In this document: positions 46,501 to 58,093 of the stretch, one piece after another | How the letters are laid out: each line of letters starts with the position of its first letter | Position numbering within the stretch: position 1 is the first letter of the stretch | From: Protopterus annectens | Taxonomy: Eukaryota > Chordata > Ceratodontiformes > Protopteridae | Length of the DNA: 64,000 bases | Reading direction: 5' to 3' | NCBI RefSeq assembly: GCF_019279795.1 | Contig: NC_056743.1 | Coordinates: forward strand, 633,003,735 to 633,067,734 | Translations under genes and position numbers: made by a program | The notes under the pieces: generated by a model | Databases searched by the model: none | What the model was told of the DNA's origin: nothing | The model's input: only the letters and a program-made list of their open reading frames with translations

Positions 46501-47027
46501 ATAACATATGTTGCATATAGATTTCATGGCATACATGGTGAGTAACCTTGATAGTTTAAAAATAAAACAAAAATCAAGCAGAAAAAGAAACAGTTATTTT
46601 TCATTGTAATAAGCATTAGTAAAAGCCAAGTATGACTTGTAATGTTGAGTGTGATTTAGAATTCACACTAGATATCAAGCATCTAACCATTTATATAGAC
46701 AATATAGCATTAACCATTGTTATTTTCACAAGGGGCAAAACTATAATCGTATACCTGTATCTATCAAAGCAACTATTTACATTATTTACACTATTTACAC
46801 TGGGTTGTCACTCATGTAGGATGTTCTACTAAAGTTTAGAAGTTAACATTTTTACATATAATAGCGGTAGATAGAAATATTCAAATACTAGAGGACAGTT
46901 TGGTATATCTAATGCAATGGCACATTTTTTGCAAAATAGTTTAATTGTGGTCTCTACATCATGTTAGTAGGAAAGTTAGTATTGATGAGGGAGTAGTATA
47001 GTAAAATAGCATACTCTATCTAACTTA
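46501..47027. other. Unassigned sequence
   Basis: AT-rich sequence ending in TTA, which could be the target duplication of the next Harbinger end. Confidence 0.4.
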
Positions 47028-47578
47028 GGGCAGGATTCATGAAGGCTTGCACGGAGTGTAAGAGACGTGTAAGACTCCATGCAAGCCTCGCAATCCAGGA
47101 ACAGCCCGAAACTCCGTGTAAGCGACCAGCTAAAACGTCTCTTACACGGACAGCGCATGGATATGCTAAATACCTCACTTGCAGCCAAAAGGCATGCAAA
47201 TGAGGTAGAGTAGCAATCCACGAAGCAGAAAGCAGCCCGTGTAAGAGACGTGTTAGCTGCAGAAATGTACTCAGTTGACAACTGAGTACGTTTCTGCAAA
47301 TAACACAATGGAGCCATGTCAGCTCCAAATAAAGGGTGCATATGAGTCAGGCAGCATGCCAATGGCCAAATATGTGGCCATTGGCAAGGTACCCTGATGC
47401 AAATATAAGAAAATATTAATTTTTTTTTTCAGCGATCGCCAATGTGTAAACCCAGCGCAATCCCGGGCAAATGGGGTGCCATATACAAAACATAAAAATG
47501 AAGGTTATAAACCCACAAATGTGGGTTTTATGCAATACATGGATTTACAATGCAGGGACCAGGAGACCTAAAACAAGA
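47028..47578 (+). mobile_element. Left end of a second Harbinger element, cut by the gap
   Basis: It starts GGGCAGGATTCATGAAG after TTA, the typical Harbinger target. It is collinear, with modest divergence, to the reverse complement of 43960-44504, including the terminal hairpin, the 39-bp palindrome at 47259-47297, the CCAATGGCCAAATATGTGG palindrome and the AACCCACAAATGTGGG palindrome. The rest is lost in the gap. Confidence 0.8.
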
Positions 47579-48078
47579 NNNNNNNNNNNNNNNNNNNNNN
47601 NNNNNNNNNNNNNNNNNNNNNNNNNNNNNNNNNNNNNNNNNNNNNNNNNNNNNNNNNNNNNNNNNNNNNNNNNNNNNNNNNNNNNNNNNNNNNNNNNNNN
47701 NNNNNNNNNNNNNNNNNNNNNNNNNNNNNNNNNNNNNNNNNNNNNNNNNNNNNNNNNNNNNNNNNNNNNNNNNNNNNNNNNNNNNNNNNNNNNNNNNNNN
47801 NNNNNNNNNNNNNNNNNNNNNNNNNNNNNNNNNNNNNNNNNNNNNNNNNNNNNNNNNNNNNNNNNNNNNNNNNNNNNNNNNNNNNNNNNNNNNNNNNNNN
47901 NNNNNNNNNNNNNNNNNNNNNNNNNNNNNNNNNNNNNNNNNNNNNNNNNNNNNNNNNNNNNNNNNNNNNNNNNNNNNNNNNNNNNNNNNNNNNNNNNNNN
48001 NNNNNNNNNNNNNNNNNNNNNNNNNNNNNNNNNNNNNNNNNNNNNNNNNNNNNNNNNNNNNNNNNNNNNNNNNNNNNN
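47579..48078. other. Assembly gap (500 N)
   Basis: Placeholder of exactly 500 N inside a Harbinger element. Confidence 1.
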
Positions 48079-48545
48079 GATTTATATAGAAATATAACAA
48101 AAGGAGATACTGCCAGCCCAGCTATCTAGAATTTTGTAAATAATTATATATAATTTGAGAATATTAATATGATTTATACAAAAGACTGTCATGGTGGTAC
48201 AGCGGTAGTGTTGTTACCTCAAAGCAAGAGGTTCTCCCGTTCGATTCTCAGCTTGGCTTGGGAGTGCCTTCTGTGTGGAGTCTGCATATCCTCCCCACAG
48301 TTGGGTAGCATTTGAACAACATATGTGCATAAATGGGCGTGCCTTCATTGAAGGTTGGGCATCGAGCTGGCACCTTGGCATTTCATAAAAAAAATCTACT
48401 GCCAATCATTAGCGGACCGGAGTTCCACTGTGGCGACCCCTTACTGGGAAAAAGCCAAAAGACAAACAAAGAATATGATTTATACAAAAGTGTGACAGAA
48501 GGAGATAATGCCAGCCCAGCTCTCTAGAATTTTGTAAGTGGTTAT
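48079..48545. repeat. Tandem ~100-bp duplication split by a SINE
   Basis: The segment GGAGATACTGCCAGCCCAGC with TCTAGAATTTTGTAA occurs left (48103-48140) and right (48499-48540) of the SINE, and the SINE lies in the second unit. Confidence 0.7.
48185..48471 (+). mobile_element. V-SINE (DANA-like)
   Basis: The tRNA-derived head reads ATGGTGGTACAGCGGTAGTG and TTCGATTCTCAG. It is followed by the conserved V-SINE central block (CTTCTGTGTGGAGTCTGCAT), and the 3' part has CCTTGGCATTTCAT, GCCAATCATTAGCGGACC and CACTGTGGCGACCCCTTA, as in zebrafish DANA. A 19-bp target duplication AATATGATTTATACAAAAG flanks it (48166-48184, 48472-48490). The central region seems shortened. Confidence 0.85.
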
Positions 48546-49639
48546 ATGTCATTTGTCAATGTCAACATGCTTCATGCAAGATGCTTGTGTTACAACTGTG
48601 CTAGAACTGTATGTTATGTACTGCGCTAAAATGTTACCACAGCATGCCCTGCTGGCTTAGAACAGAAATGTATATAAATGATTGCAATTGTGTAAATGTA
48701 TACATTTAACAGTGGAAACTAGACCATAGAGGGTTAACTTGCAATACTTAAGAATAGTTGAGGTTAAGTTACTTTATAGCTGGGCCATAAACACGAGATG
48801 TTATCTATCTCTCAGTTTCAGTGCAGCAGCAGACACAATGTCTAGATCTAGAAGTTTTTTTGTATTGTTTTGAAAGAGAAGTAATTACTAGGCTTGAGAT
48901 GTGTAAGGGTTTTATTGCTTTATGACTTAGCAGCTGCAAACATCTGAGAGATATGTATTTTTCACAGGGAGATGCTAAAATGCTAATAGTTTCTGACACT
49001 GGGGTTTAGCTTGAGAACTAAAGTCAGGTGACAAAAAGTGATGTCATCCAAGCTAACCTAGCAGTAATATTTGATATCAATTTAAGAACTGTCTGAGAGA
49101 GAGAAGGCATTTTGTATCTGTCTTTGACCTGACAACAGCATCAGCTAGAAGATCCATTCACCACACTTGCCTTGCTGTGGACATAGTAACTCTTTTAGAT
49201 TCAGTAAGGAATATAGTAAAGAGCAGTTTAGATACTTTCTGTATTTATTTGAGACTGTCCTGCAATGCTATATTAAATATTTCCTGTGATTTTAAACTTT
49301 GAAATTACTGTGATTTATTGAGTATTTACTTGTTTTCTTATAATTTATTATTAAATATATTTAAACCTTTCAATTGTGGCTGGTTTGTTTAGAGATATTT
49401 AAGCTCTTAAAGTACTTGCATATCTATTTGTTGACACTGTACAGGCCACTCCTAATAACATTGTGTCTTGGTCAAACTACCATTTGGATTAATAGTAACA
49501 TTACACAGTAGGATTGGACACCCTTTGTTAAGGGCCTTAAAGTAGCTGATAAGGGGTTCTGTGGCAGTGATAACTACCTTATAGTCTGGGCAGAAGGGGT
49601 CATAGCTAGTAAACCTGTGCCAGCCTTTCCCAGGTTCCC

Positions 49640-49641
<2 letters not shown>
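48546..49641. other. Unassigned sequence
   Basis: No gene or recognisable transposon is seen over about 1.1 kb. Confidence 0.4.

Positions 49642-49700
<59 letters not shown>
49642..49700. repeat. (TG)n microsatellite
   Basis: About 58 bp of TG. Confidence 0.96.
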
Positions 49701-49702
<2 letters not shown>

Positions 49703-49739
49703 AGCTACATGGGCAGGGACACAGACCACTGGTTGGACC

Positions 49740-50584
49740 GAGAGGGTGCTGGAGGTTTTGGCTTGGCCACTCAGTTAATGCAAGGATTCTAAGCAAGAAA
49801 CAGCACTCCCTAGAAGCACTCCTCACTTTGGAAGATGTTGACATCTGTGCAGTCACTGACACATGGTTCAAAGGTGTGGAAAGCAGCACTGGCTGTGCAA
49901 GACTATAATGCCTCGCATACATTCAGACCACAAGCTCAGCATGAAAGAACCAAAGGAGGAGGTGTATCCATCTTCATTAAGGATAAGTACACCTTGAGAC
50001 TGATCAAAGAGTATGACTCTCTTGAGCTACTCCATGTCCAATTATTTCTAGGCAAAACCCCCTACCACATCATAGCAAGCTATAGTTCCCCCACCGTGAA
50101 CCAGGAAAAGCATACCACATGCCTGGACTTACTGGAGTTACTTGCATACAGCCCAATACCTTACTCATGGGTGGTTTTAATTATCCTACCATCAACTTAG
50201 AAGCATACATGACCATAAACATGAACTTTGTTAATGCAAATGCCCTGGAACAGCTAGTCAACACACCCGCAAGAGGTTCAAATGTCCTGGACATAGTACT
50301 CACTAATATCGGGAGCATTGCATCCCCCCATATGATATTCGCCCTGGTAAGTTCAGACCATAAATCAGTCTCATTAAATGTAATTATAAGCCCAGATACC
50401 CCATCAAGCTGAAAACACTTACAAATTGTTCAAGACAAATTACTTCTGATTAAGTTATGGTAAAATAAGCTTCAAAGCCACCTCAAACACAGATAACACA
50501 GACTCCTATGAGGAGGTATACATCAATGCACTGTATAAGCACTTAAGCAGTTGTAGAAAATCATCTGTACCTGACCAGATTAAA
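49740..50584 (+). pseudogene. CR1-type LINE, endonuclease (left part, second copy)
   Basis: LEALLTLEDVDICAVTDTWF, then KGGGVSIFIKDK, and MGGFNYPTIN where GDFNYP is expected, then RGSNVLDIVLTNIGS and SSDHKSVSL, give the endonuclease in order. The catalytic TETW and GDFN are altered (TDTW, GGFN) and the frame is broken near 49890 and 50190. A PLE interrupts it at 50584. Confidence 0.8.
50570..50584. repeat. Target site duplication, left copy (PLE insertion 2)
   Basis: CCTGACCAGATTAAA, identical at 52058-52072; the bases outside differ. Confidence 0.9.
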
Positions 50585-51002
50585 CAAGAAAAAACACACT
50601 TCTGGATCACAGAAATCCAATCGAAGTCTCCACAAAAAACAAATGAAGCAGCACAAACTGGAAAAATAGAAGAATAATTTCTTTACTGGATTGTGGTACC
50701 TCGGCCTTCGCCTTCACATGGAATAATATTGTAAAGCACAAACCAGTATAAATACACACCTCAATCATATTAATTAAACAATTAATCAATCAAGAATAAA
50801 TCACTTCTTAAAGAAATATGCATAAATATAAATATACATATATATATATATATATTTTACTCTGAATAATGTTTTATATATCATGTATCATACCTCTAAA
50901 TTCATACCATTGGGAAATAGTGTTCCATGGTTTACAATGAACTTTGATTCCATATTCAACAATTTAGTCTGAAAATTTATATTACTTTCTCCCATTCCCC
51001 AT

Positions 51003-51697
51003 GAAAAAATAAGAAGAGAATTGTGCATAAATCTCTTTCTTTTAAGAAAAAGGATCCTGTGGAGATGGACAAAATATTTTTTGTTGATAAATTTTCTCCT
51101 TTTTCTTCAATTTTGAAGAGAATTGTTTTGAACATGTGGCCTATTATAATCAGTGATGAATTTTTGAGGAACATAGTTCCAAATAATATTGTTTTTTCTT
51201 ATACAAGATGCAAAAATCTGAAAGAATTAATTAGAAGTAAGGGCAAGAAGGATAAGGCAGTAAACGCAGGCTCTTTCGCTTGCAATAAATGCAAGATTTG
51301 TGATAAAATCATTAACTTAGATGGCCGTAAAATTAATGGGGTCACATACCATGCTTTAGATCACTTTGAATGTAATTCTTCAGGGGTGATATATATTATT
51401 GGATGTAATTGTATAAAACAAAAATGGTATATAGGACAAACGAAATGTAGGGTTAAGCTGAGGATTCTAGAACACCTGGGGGATATTAGGAACAATAGAC
51501 TAGATAGTCCAGTTGCAAGCCACTTCCACCAATTTCATAGGGGAGATTATACTGGTTTCAAATTTAGTATTTTGGCAAGACCATGGGGAATGGGAGAAAG
51601 TAATATAAATTTTCAGACTAAATTGTTGAATATGGAATCAAAGTTCATTGTAAACTATGGAACACTATTTCCCAATGGTATGAATTTAGAGGTATGA
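51003..51697 (+). pseudogene. PLE GIY-YIG endonuclease, 5'-truncated
   Basis: The frame is open through 51697 and encodes the end of a PLE polyprotein. A linker with a CNKCKICDK cysteine cluster precedes the GIY-YIG nuclease GVIYIIGCN...KWYIGQTKCRVKLRILEHL, with the expected arginine and a histidine-rich HFHQFH downstream. The reverse transcriptase is missing, so this is only a fragment. It shares the domain plan but little sequence with the PLE at 12020-12724. Confidence 0.88.
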
Positions 51698-51759
51698 TAC
51701 ATGATATATAAAACATTATTCAGAGTGTATATTTATTATTTATTATTTATTATATAAAA

Positions 51760-51767
<8 letters not shown>

Positions 51768-51805
<38 letters not shown>
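51768..51805. repeat. (TA)n microsatellite in the PLE 3' UTR
   Basis: It is much longer than the matching place in the left arm (50832-50855), so it has changed since the arms formed. Confidence 0.9.
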
Positions 51806-51811
<6 letters not shown>

Positions 51812-52057
51812 TTATATTTATGCATATTTCTTTAAGAAGTGATTTATTCTTGATTGATTAATTGTTTAATTAATATGATTGAGGTGTGTATTTATACTGG
51901 TTTGTGCTTTACAATATTATTCCATGTGAAGGCGAAGGCCGAGGTACCAGAATCCAGTAAAGAAATTATTCTTCTATTTTTCCAGTTTGTGCTGCTTCAT
52001 TTGTTTTTTGTGGAGACTTCGATTGGATTTCTGTGATCCAGAAGTGTGTTTTTTCTT

Positions 52058-54165
52058 CCTGACCAGATTAAAACCAGGTCTTACCCCCCCCCCAAAAAAA
52101 AAAAAAAAAAAAAAAACAAGACACTCTGTTAGGCCACTAGCATAAACAGGCTATACAACAACAGAAAGAAACTAATGTCCAAGAACAAGAAGGAATTGAC
52201 TCAGCAGAGGAAGAAATACCTCTCTACCTTAAACAAACAAATTAAAGATATTGTCAAGTCCTCCCAAGCTAAGAAGCAAAAATAGCCTGCCTAGCAAAGG
52301 ATAATCACAAGGCATTCTTTAACTTTGGCTGTAATCTAAATGGAAATACCCAGCTGTGCTCTGAACTGGTTGTGGATGGCACCACTCGTTAATCGCCAAC
52401 CTGCTAGCTGACAGATTTGGAGCAAACTTCAACCCCACACCCATTACCTTCAGTCATACCCCAAAGTATACCTACCACTATTCCTCAGCCTATTATCTCA
52501 AGACAGCAAATCATCTTTGCGCACTCCATGCCAAACACAGCCAATTTCCCAGGTTGCCTTTTAAACAACTTAAAACATGACCTAGCAGACCCACTTGGAT
52601 CCCTGTTTAACCACAGCTTGCAAACTGGCTATATTACAGCAGAATGGAGGACAGCAATAGTAATCCCATTGCACAAAGGGAGACCATCAACTGACCCTGG
52701 GAATTATAGGCCCATAAGCTTGACTAGCCTCATCTGGAAGGTCATGAAAAGAATCATACAGACCACGTTAACAAGGATATAGGTAATCTCTAAAGTCTGG
52801 ACCCAACCCAGTTTGGATTCATTATAAGTAGATCATGCTTTTAAACATGGCTGACTTCTTTGAGAAAGTCACCAATACCCTGGACAAGGAAAAGACAGTG
52901 CATACTGCCTAACTTGATCTAGCCAATGCATTGGGTACAATCCCCACTCAGGTATTATACAGAAACTCTCCCAATTGGGAATTAACCCATACATTACCAT
53001 GAGTAGCCAACTGCCTCACCCACAGGACACATACTGTCAAAGTAAGTGACTTCACTTCTTGCAAAAGACCAGTCACTAGTGGCAAACCACAGGATTCACT
53101 GTTGGCCCCCTTACTATACAGAATTTATTTCTCAGACTTTCAAGCACATGTGGATGGCCTGTGGCTGACCAAGTTCACTGTTGATTGCAAATTTGGAGCA
53201 ATCACTGAGTCCCTGAACAATGTTAATATACTGAAGAGAGGGTTAATGCAGAAAAATGACTGGTGCCAAAGCCACGGACTAAAGCGAAATGCAAAGAAAA
53301 AAAAGCATTATTATTCCCCTTGGGAAAGCTGACACCCCTGTTAATTACATTATAGACAGCACCCCCCTAAGCATAGACCCAGTGGTATGGGATCTGGGTA
53401 CTCAAGCTGATAACAAGCTGAACTTTGACCACCATGCATCCATATTCGTAAAGGAATCCTTCTATGTGGCATATCTTATAAGTAAATGCATCACATCTAG
53501 ATCTAAGGATATTATAATTCCATTATATTTGACCTTCATCAGACCAGTAATTGAGTATAATGCTCCCTTTTGCATGTACATCACCAGACATCTGTAACAA
53601 TTGGAGATACCACAGAGGTTTCTCATCAAGACATTATAGGGTACACAAAACAAGTCTTATATGGAAAAACTGAAAGCTCTGTCACTGTATTCTGCCTCCT
53701 ACAGGTTGCTAATGGGTGACCTATGATTGGCCTATATGTCAGTCTCTGACCCTGCTCTGATGGAAATGCTACATATTCATAAATCAAATTGTATGAGTGC
53801 CACTCCAGCCAGGGATCTTAACCTAGCCACTGACATGAACAGGTCATGCTAGAGATATATATATACATCTTCTAGAGACTACCACTTCTCTGGAATAAGC
53901 TTTAAAATTCATGTGAAACAAAAATGCAACCTAGATAAATGGATTGGTATCCACATATTCACTCCTTAGGTAGTAGCCCCCAGATCCCTGCTGGACTGAG
54001 GAAGTTGGTATTAACTACCATAGATCCTTACCTTGGCTAACTTCACTCACCTAACTGCCAACAATTGGGGCAACTCAGGATAAATATGGCTAGGCTTGCA
54101 AGAGCTCTAGGGCCATTAGCCTAGTAACTGTCTATGAATCTATGAACCTATGCCTATGAATTGCA
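52058..54165 (+). pseudogene. CR1-type LINE, RT and 3' end (right part, second copy)
   Basis: After the duplicated target the CR1 goes on: a connector (NRLYNNRKKLMSK), WRTAIVIPLHKGRPS, GNYRPISLTSL (RT finger), then DSLLAPLLYRIYFSDF. Next is the active-site region, where FTVDCKFG stands in place of FADD-type residues, and then VVWDLGTQADNKLNF. The C8-A20 homopolymer at 52086-52118 and many stops break it. The 3' end (54085-54165) has GGCTAGGCTTGCAAGAG, TTAGCCTAGTAAC and a CTATGAAT-type tail, the 8-bp repeat typical of CR1. Confidence 0.82.
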
Positions 54166-55219
54166 ATTAGATGGGAGAAGTCCTCATTAGAATATTATGT
54201 TTTACATCATTTCTCATTTACATCTCATTATCTGTTCATTTGCCAGTGCTTATTAAAGGCCATCACCCATTAGAGTAAGAGGACTATATGAATCACTCTT
54301 CTGCTGCGATTATTCATGGACACCACAGATAGCCGTTACTCATTCACATAATGACTATGAATACCACTCATTAAGTTGATTAAATTCTGTTTGATGCTTT
54401 TTATAGAAATTAAATGAAGTATTCTGATCATGAATGGTATTTAAGTACCTTTATTGTGTTGTGACTGGTAACAGTATGCCCCTAGGTCTATTACTGATTA
54501 GTTTTGATCTCTAGCTTTGGTTTAGTTCTTTTATGTGCCTACATCTTGCAGTGTGACTCTCTGAGCATGCCCCAGCTTTGCCGCTGAGGTTGGGGACTAG
54601 GAGACTAAAGCAAGTTTAACAAATTTCAAAAACAATCCATTGGGGTTACTATTCTACTCTCAACAGCTAGCAGTATGAGTCATTCATTTATTTAGTCCAT
54701 ATATTTTATCTGCACAGATCTGGGTATCTCAATAGCTTTATGAGCTGCTCCTTGTGTTATACAAAACAGGTGATGTAAAGGTTCAGACATTAGTATACAT
54801 TGCTCTTTTATTTTATGTTTTATAGATTTCTGAACCTTAGCTGCACATTTGTATTGTAGCTGCTGCATCTTGGTCGGTTTATGGCATCATTCTAACATTT
54901 CACAGTGAAGGATGACTGATTCGAGTCTGATAACAGTTGCTACTAAATGGTGCCATTCGAAATACTGTTACCATTCTAATGTACCCAATGCCTGTGATGA
55001 TAGAGCTATGTGCTAGAATTGGTACATTATTCTGGTTAGTAGCATGTATTGCTCAGGTGTCTTCTCAACAAATTCAAATCCACATAAAATAAAAATAACA
55101 TTTTGCTATAGCTGTGCTGTTGTCTGACTCCATGTACTATGTACAGTTCCACGTGTTATTGCTATTACTGATTATATAGAATGTATACAATTTACTATCA
55201 AAATCTCGAATGTAAAAAC
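54166..55219. other. Unassigned AT-rich sequence
   Basis: No gene or recognisable repeat is seen. Confidence 0.4.
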
Positions 55220-55289
55220 AATGTTTGTACACAAACACCAAAAATAATTCCGAATTCCTGAATACTAATCAGGAACACGAGTTGAAAGC

Positions 55290-55720
55290 ATGTCAATTTG
55301 AAATGATCAAACCAATGGCTTTAACATTTCTGAACGTTTACTTGCTGACACTTACTTGCCTGCTTCCCAGCAGTATAATCATATGTAGTTCAGTACTGCA
55401 CATCACCTTAATTCAGCGTTTTTGCAGGAAGGCATGCCCCCCTGCATTGCCCCCCACATCCCCGACAAATTATATATTCTAACTCCGAGATCACACTACA
55501 GTGAAGAAAAGGATAAATTTCCCGATCCGCATTTTACCACAATCTCTATTCATAATGTCAACCTCATATAAGTGAATGTTCAGTGGCATTTGCTAAATGA
55601 CATTCATAGAATTGCAGTTCAGCAATACTGGAATCAGCCAACATACATTCGGCATTCTCATGTTCGCCTAACTTAATGTCTACATTTTGATAGTAAACCA
55701 ACTTAAGCTGAATGCCTTCA
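55290..55720. mobile_element. Possible MITE related to 62490-62920
   Basis: It shares TCCGAGATCACACTA and the nearby GAAAAG...CCC...TACCA block with the core of the element at 62640-62740. Clear terminal repeats are not visible here, so limits are approximate. Confidence 0.35.
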
Positions 55721-57000
55721 GTACATTATGATCACAGTTTATACTGCATTATCAGCACTGTAGGAAAAAGTGGCAAATGAAACAGGAACACAAATGACTA
55801 CACCCCCAGCATTCATCCACAATGCTCTACACATTCTCAAGAGATACATCAAATATCATCCAGGCAATGTGCAAAAATGCAACATATTCCAGGTAGCTGA
55901 ATCAGTGTAGAGATCACACTACACCGGAATATTCAGGCTTAGGTCATCCTTAAAAAATAAGCTGGTTATACAAACCTTACGGACTGTCCTTCCCTGTAAG
56001 TATACACACGTATACATGCATGCACAGAGCCAAACAAAATCACTAGCTACACATAAGCATATACATGTGTATACATTTCTATATACACATAAAACATCCC
56101 CCATTATGCAGCACCAGCAGCACCGTAATGTCCTTTCAAGGAACAGCGTATTCCTGTGCTCCTTCTAGTCAGTCACATGATATAACGGACTTCACCTGCA
56201 GTACAGTTTTCAGAATAATCAATTATATAGACAGACTGATGTCTCTGATGTAGATAACTGAAGCTGATAACTATGTGAATCCATTGTTAGCACAAAATCA
56301 CTAACAGTAAGGTCAGTTATGAGATAATGTGTACAGGTGACCAAGCTACACAATATCATCAGTGCCAAATTATTACAGTGGCCCAACACAACTTTCTCTT
56401 CTGATTTCAAACTTGTCTTGCTTTTCCCATGTGAAAAAAATGTCATCCATGGTAAAACCTTGTAGTATCCATACCTCTCACACTCTTAGCACAAGAAATC
56501 TGGACAAAGCGAAAAAAAACGGGGGGGGGGGCAAGACCCAAAATGATGGACAGATTCTAAATATTGCTCTTACTAACTCAGAAAGTTGATAGAATAACAG
56601 AGTTTGTATGCATTTTTTAAGGATATGAAATCTGAAATTCAATGTCTGACATTATTTAGTGACTTTAGTCCTCAATGATTTGCCAGAGAACCACAACTTT
56701 TATGAGGAATAGACCAAAAATATGATGCAAAAACCTGGACATTCAGGACAGTCTATAAAATCTGGACAGCTGAGAGGAATATCAGTACCCATAGCCTGAC
56801 ATGATTTATTACTGATATTTTATTTAATGTTATGCATTTCTTAACTGAGTAAGCCTACTGATCTCAAGTGTCCTTTTTCAGAGATGCCGTTTGAGTTCTG
56901 TGTCATCAAGTGGCTTATTCATAGTCACTCAGCAGGCAAACAGAGGTGGAAGGAACCTAACTCTGTGCCATCAAACACATAAAAGAGGTTATTAACAGCA
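55721..57000. other. Unassigned sequence
   Basis: No gene is seen. Short homopolymers occur at 56510-56530 (A8 then G10). Confidence 0.4.
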
Positions 57001-57004
57001 TTAC

Positions 57005-57115
57005 TACAGTATTTATTTATTTCCATTTCGATGACAGGGGAAGTCCACTGGGCCAAGCAGAGCCCATTTTCAGTGCAAACTCCAAAAGCAGTTAACAGAA
57101 TATAACATAAGTAAA
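57005..57115 (-). mobile_element. Possible LINE 3' end fragment
   Basis: In reverse it reads GGGCTCTGCTTGGCCCAGTGG, CATCGAAATGG and an AAATAAATAAAT tail, in the style of an L2-type 3' end. No coding part is attached. Confidence 0.4.
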
Positions 57116-57660
57116 GTATGGAATATATAGTATACAAAAGCATAAATATACAATTTAAAATACAAATACAAGATCAGGGAGTATATGTTTAAAAAATACA
57201 AATGTTAAAACAAATGAATTTATTACAGAGCAACTATACCATCTTTGCTGAAATGAACTTAGCCTGTAAAAAACATAAGTTTTGAGAGATACCCTTCACC
57301 TGGGTGAAGGCACCAGGGCTGACATAATTTTTGTGTTTTGCGTTTATGAGTATGGAGGACAAAATATGTTACACTGGGGTGGAGAGTGTTATATGAATAC
57401 AGTAATTTGTATGTTCCTGTTTTCAGTGCTAAGCAGCAGACACTTGCTCATTCATAGTCACTGGCACATTTCTGTTTATAGATTGGAATTGTCCTGCTTG
57501 GGGAGATCTCATATTTAGGAGTGTTCAGGGGGATGCTCAAAGAAAATCACAACATGGAACATTCAGATCACACATAATGCACTATACATTCACATACATA
57601 ATTCTATAATGTAAAAAGGTAAATATATATACATGCATGAAGAAATAACATACAAGGCTT
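57116..57660. other. Unassigned sequence
   Basis: AT-rich, with no recognised content. Confidence 0.4.
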
Positions 57661-58093
57661 GATAAATTTATTTATTTATTTATTTATTTTATTTTATTTT
57701 ACATTTGTTGACCGGGCTAGTCTAGCTGGATACATATCCGTTTACAGTAGAGGCCCGGGGAGAAAAGCTCCAGTTCAGTTCAAATTACAGTAATGAATAT
57801 GATTAAAGCAAAATATTTAACAATTTTTCAACAAAGATTTCTAATAGGTACAAGAGAGGCAGAGCAATAACATTTCAGAAACTTATCAGTCTTACATTAT
57901 AAGAGAGGATAACAAAAACATTTAAAATGTACAATGTCTAGTTCTATTAGTAACATAGAAGGATGTAAAAAAAAAAACAAAAAACTAAGGATAAAATAGT
58001 TTGAGGCATAAGTTAAGAATAAATCTCATCTCCAGAAGGCATCAGGTAGGGGCTTAGTGAGAAGACAAAAATTAGTTGTATTTAGACTATATT

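Larger units (their letters stand above)
50585..52057. mobile_element. Second PLE insertion: truncated head-to-head inverted pair
   Basis: The left arm (50585-51002, minus) repeats in reverse the right arm's 51583-52057. It contains only the last codons and the 3' UTR. The right arm (51003-52057, plus) also holds the endonuclease. Outer ends (AAGAAAAAACACACTTCTGG and its reverse) are symmetric. A 15-bp target duplication flanks the pair. The family is different from the PLE at 5067-13415, but the architecture is the same. Confidence 0.9.

Noticed and set aside
51900-52057. Hammerhead core in the second PLE family
   Set aside because: No CTGANGA with a following stem and GAAA could be found in its terminal region.
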